Source: Atherix ibis
Lineage: Eukaryota > Arthropoda > Insecta > Diptera > Athericidae
Direction: 5' to 3'
DNA: 64,000 bases
NCBI GenBank assembly: GCA_958298945.1
Contig: OY282610.1
Span: 53,513,667 to 53,577,666, forward strand
Below the pieces are notes generated by a model. The model did no database searches. It was not told where the DNA came from and saw nothing but the letters and a program-made list of their open reading frames with translations. Position numbers and translations under genes: made by a program. This document shows positions 61,237 to 64,000 of the stretch, piece by piece; the first letter of the stretch is position 1, and each line of letters opens with the position of its first letter.

Positions 61237-63046
61237 ATGAATTTTTTCTCAAAATCACCAACAAAAATTTATCCAGAAAGGATATTCTCATTCCAATCGA
61301 GAAAATATGTATTGGAGAAGCTTTGCCTGAAAGTACGCAATGACACCATAAAAACCATTCTAAAAACCTTAATTTGTATACAAAAAAAAACGAATTTTAA
61401 GAAAGAAAACTATAAATTTTATGAATTTTTTCTCAAAATCACCAACAAAAATTTATCCAGAAAGGATATTCTCATTCCAATCGAGAAAATATGTATTGGA
61501 GAAGCTTTGCCTGAAAGTACGCAATGACACCATAAAAACAATTCTAAAAACCTTAATTTGTATACAAAAAAAAAACGAATTTTAGGAAAGAAAACTATAA
61601 ATTTTATGAATTTTTTCTCAAAATCACCAACAAAAATTTATCCAGAAAGGATATTCTCATTCCAATCGAGAAAATATGCATTGGAGAAGCTTTGCCTAAA
61701 AGTACGCAATGACACCATAAAAACCGTTCTAAAAACCTTAATTTTTATACAAAAAAAAACGAATTTTAATAAAGAAAACAATTAATTTTATGAATTTTTT
61801 CTCAAAATCACCAACAAAAATTTATCCAGAAAAGATATTCTCATTCCAATCGAGAAAATATGCATTGGAGAAGCTTTGCCTAAAAGTACGCAATGACACC
61901 ATAAAAACCGTTCTAAAAACCTTAATTTTTATACAAAAAAAAACGAATTTTAAGAAAGAAAACCATAAATTTTATGAATTTTTTCTCAAAATCACAAACA
62001 AAAATTTATCCAGAAATGATATTCTCATTCCAATCGAGAAAATATGCATTGGAGAAGCTTTGCCTGAAAGTACGCAATGACACCATAAAAACAATTCTAA
62101 AAACCTTAATTTTTATACAAAAAAAATGAATTTTAAGAAAGAAAACCATAAATTTTATGAATTTTTTCTCAAAACCACCAACAAAAATTTATCCAGAAAG
62201 AATTTTCTCATTCCAATGAGAATAATATGAATTGGAGAAGCTTTGCCTGAAAGTGCACAATCATACCCCAAACAAACAAACATCTCCAAAAACTCACCAT
62301 TTTCATAGAGAAAAACAAATTTTAAGAGAAAGTGGACTCAGTGTAATAATTGTTGCCTCCTATTTTTTGAGAAAACTGGGTGCCTGGTGTAAAAATTGGA
62401 TTTTCGTGAATATTGTCACAAATTTTCGAATTTTTGTGGTTTTTTGCATATCTTTAGGTGGTCAATTTATTTTGCTTTCAGTAAATAAAAAATTTAATTT
62501 TAGGCAATTTTTTTTAATAGTGCTCACAAAAATTTATTCTGAAAGGATATTCCTTTTTCGATCAGGATAATATGGATCTAGAAGGCTATGTTAAAGTGTA
62601 TGTAATGAAACCATGAAACAAATTGTCATTTTTATCCAAAAAAGCAAACTTTATTTTTAAAAAAATACAGCGAACTTTAGGTATTTTTTTTTAAAACGCC
62701 TGGAAAAAATTTTCCTGTAAGGACTTTTTTAGTCCGATCAGGATAATAAGAATAATTATTAGTTTCACATATGTATGCGCATTAACATCATTAAACAAAT
62801 TTTCGAAAAAATTTCCTTTTTCATAGAAAAATAGAAATTTAAAAAAAAATTTTATGATCTTTTGGCAAATTTTTCTCAAAACTCCCACCGAAATTTATCG
62901 TGATATGTCATTTTCCTTCCAATCATTATATTAAGAGTCATAGAAGGTTTGCCTGAAAGTGTGCAATGACACCACAAAATAAATTCTAAAAAACCTTATT
63001 TTTTATACAAAAAAAACGAATTTTAAGAAAGAAAACTATAAATTTT
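61237..63046 (+). repeat. HOR unit U41 (10-mer: 5 M + D1-D5)
   Basis: M monomers start at 61237, 61421, 61606, 61790 and 61974, and the D-block is 62157-63046. D1 has an extra AAAC (ACAAACAAACAAACATC), D3 has AATTGTCATT, D4 has ATTTTATGATC and D5 has GTGATATGTCA. D5 ends with an M tail (TTTTAAGAAAGAAAACTATA) rather than the usual AATAAAGAAAACAATTAA. Confidence 0.93.
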
Positions 63047-64000
63047 ATGAATTTTTTCTCAAAATCACCAACAAAAATTTATCCAGAAAGGATATTCTCA
63101 TTCCAATCGAGAAAATATGTATTGGAGAAGCTTTGCCTGAAAGTACGCAATGACACCATAAAAACAATTCTAAAAACCTTAATTTGTATACAAAAAAAAC
63201 GAATTTTAGGAAAGAAAACTATAAATTTTATGAATTTTTTCTCAAAATCACCAACAAAAATTTATCCAGAAAGGATATTCTCATTCCAATCGAGAAAATA
63301 TGCATTGGAGAAGCTTTGCCTAAAAGTACGCAATGACACCATAAAAACCGTTCTAAAAACCTTAATTTTTATACAAAAAAAACGAATTTTAATAAAGAAA
63401 ACCATAAATTTTATGAATTTTTTCTCAAAATCACCAACAAAAATTTATCCAGAAAGGAAATTCTCATTTCAATCAAGAAAATATGCATTGGAGAAGCTTT
63501 GCCTGAAAGTACGCAATGACACCATAAAAACAATTCTAAAAACCTTAATTTTTATACAAAAAAAATGAATTTTAAGAAAGAAAACCATAAATTTTATGAA
63601 TTTTTTCTCAAAACCACCAACAAAAATTTATCCAGAAAGAATTTTCTCATTCCAATGAGAATAATATGAATTGGAGAAGCTTTGCCTGAAAGTGCACAAT
63701 CATACCCCAAACAAACATCTCCAAAAAACCACCATTTTCATAGAGAAAAACAAATTTTAAGAGAAAGTGGACTCAGTGTAATAATTGTTGCCTCCTATTT
63801 TTTGAGAAAACTGGGTGCCTGGTGTAAAAATTGGATTTTCGTGAATATTGTCACAAATTTTCGAATTTTTGTGGTTTTTTGCATATCTTTAGGTGGTCAA
63901 TTTATTTTGCTTTCAGTAAATAAAAAATTTAATTTTAGGCAATTTTTTTTTAATAGTGCTCACAAAAATTTATTCTGAAAGGATATTCCTTTTTCGATCA
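63047..64000 (+). repeat. HOR unit U42, truncated by the window edge
   Basis: M monomers start at 63047, 63230 and 63413, and the D-block starts at 63596 and is cut in D3. The first M position appears to have been skipped by exchange in the preceding D5. The third M has GGAAATTCTCATTTC, which alters both dyads. The array clearly continues to the right. Confidence 0.92.

Larger units (their letters stand above)
1..64000 (+). repeat. Higher-order-repeat satellite array filling the window
   Basis: Every part of the window can be assigned to head-to-tail copies of a ~184 bp AT-rich monomer or its diverged relatives, all in one orientation. The units are an M-block (1, 3, 4, 5 or 7 near-identical monomers) followed by a constant ~887 bp D-block (D1 to D5). 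Landmarks used for phasing are the ATGAATTTTTTCTCAAAA start of each M, the HindIII site AAGCTT near M position 82, and the D-block words GTGCACAATCATACC (D1), GGGTGCCTGGTG (D2), GATCTAGAAGGC (D3), CATATGTATGCGC (D4) and CGTGACATGTCA (D5). No interspersed element or single-copy DNA breaks the array. Monomer size near a nucleosome repeat and HOR organisation are typical of centromeric or pericentromeric satellites. That location, and the host species, are inference. Confidence 0.97.

Overview
The whole 64 kb window is one uninterrupted tandem array of AT-rich satellite DNA. A hand count of a typical monomer gives about 26% G+C. I see no protein-coding gene, tRNA, rRNA, transposon, CRISPR array or unique sequence anywhere. 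A 64 kb stretch with nothing but head-to-tail copies of a ~184 bp monomer in higher-order repeat (HOR) units indicates eukaryotic heterochromatin, most likely centromeric or pericentromeric. I cannot name the species. An AT-rich genome such as an insect or other invertebrate is plausible, but that is inference only.

Layout: each HOR unit has two parts. The first is an M-block of near-identical 183-185 bp monomers (M), each with one HindIII site. The second is a nearly invariant D-block of about 887 bp made of five diverged monomers (D1 to D5). D3, D4 and D5 clearly share the M framework, D1 is M-like in its 5' half, and D2 is only weakly recognisable. All units have the same orientation. There are 41 complete units (U1 to U41), a 45 bp leading fragment and a truncated last unit (U42). 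Unit length changes in steps of one monomer: ~1070 bp (1 M, 4 units), ~1438 bp (3 M, 10 units), ~1622 bp (4 M, 18 units, the commonest 9-mer form), ~1805 bp (5 M, 6 units) and 2170 bp (7 M, 1 unit). Two further units of ~1076 bp carry an M/D1 fusion.

Regions: 1-11.4 kb is a mixture of 3, 4 and 5 M units. 11.4-17.9 kb is a run of four almost identical 9-mers. 19.5-29.6 kb is a run of seven 8-mers. 29.6-48.1 kb is mostly 9-mers, with one 12-mer and a 3.24 kb two-unit duplication. 48.1-57.6 kb holds the short 6-mers alternating with long units in nested 2.69 kb and 6.64 kb super-repeats. 59.1-61.2 kb holds a duplicated deletion unit. Shared private variants show that larger multi-unit blocks were themselves duplicated, as expected from unequal exchange or amplification.

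The most interesting signal is that the M, D1, D3, D4 and D5 classes, although diverged in sequence, each carry a different short dyad symmetry inside the same window of the monomer (about positions 34 to 67). A recurring box of the form CCRATCRRGATAATA lies at the end of that window. All open reading frames in the window, up to 295 codons, are by-products of the monomer length being 183 bp (61 codons) in some copies, and I do not call them genes.
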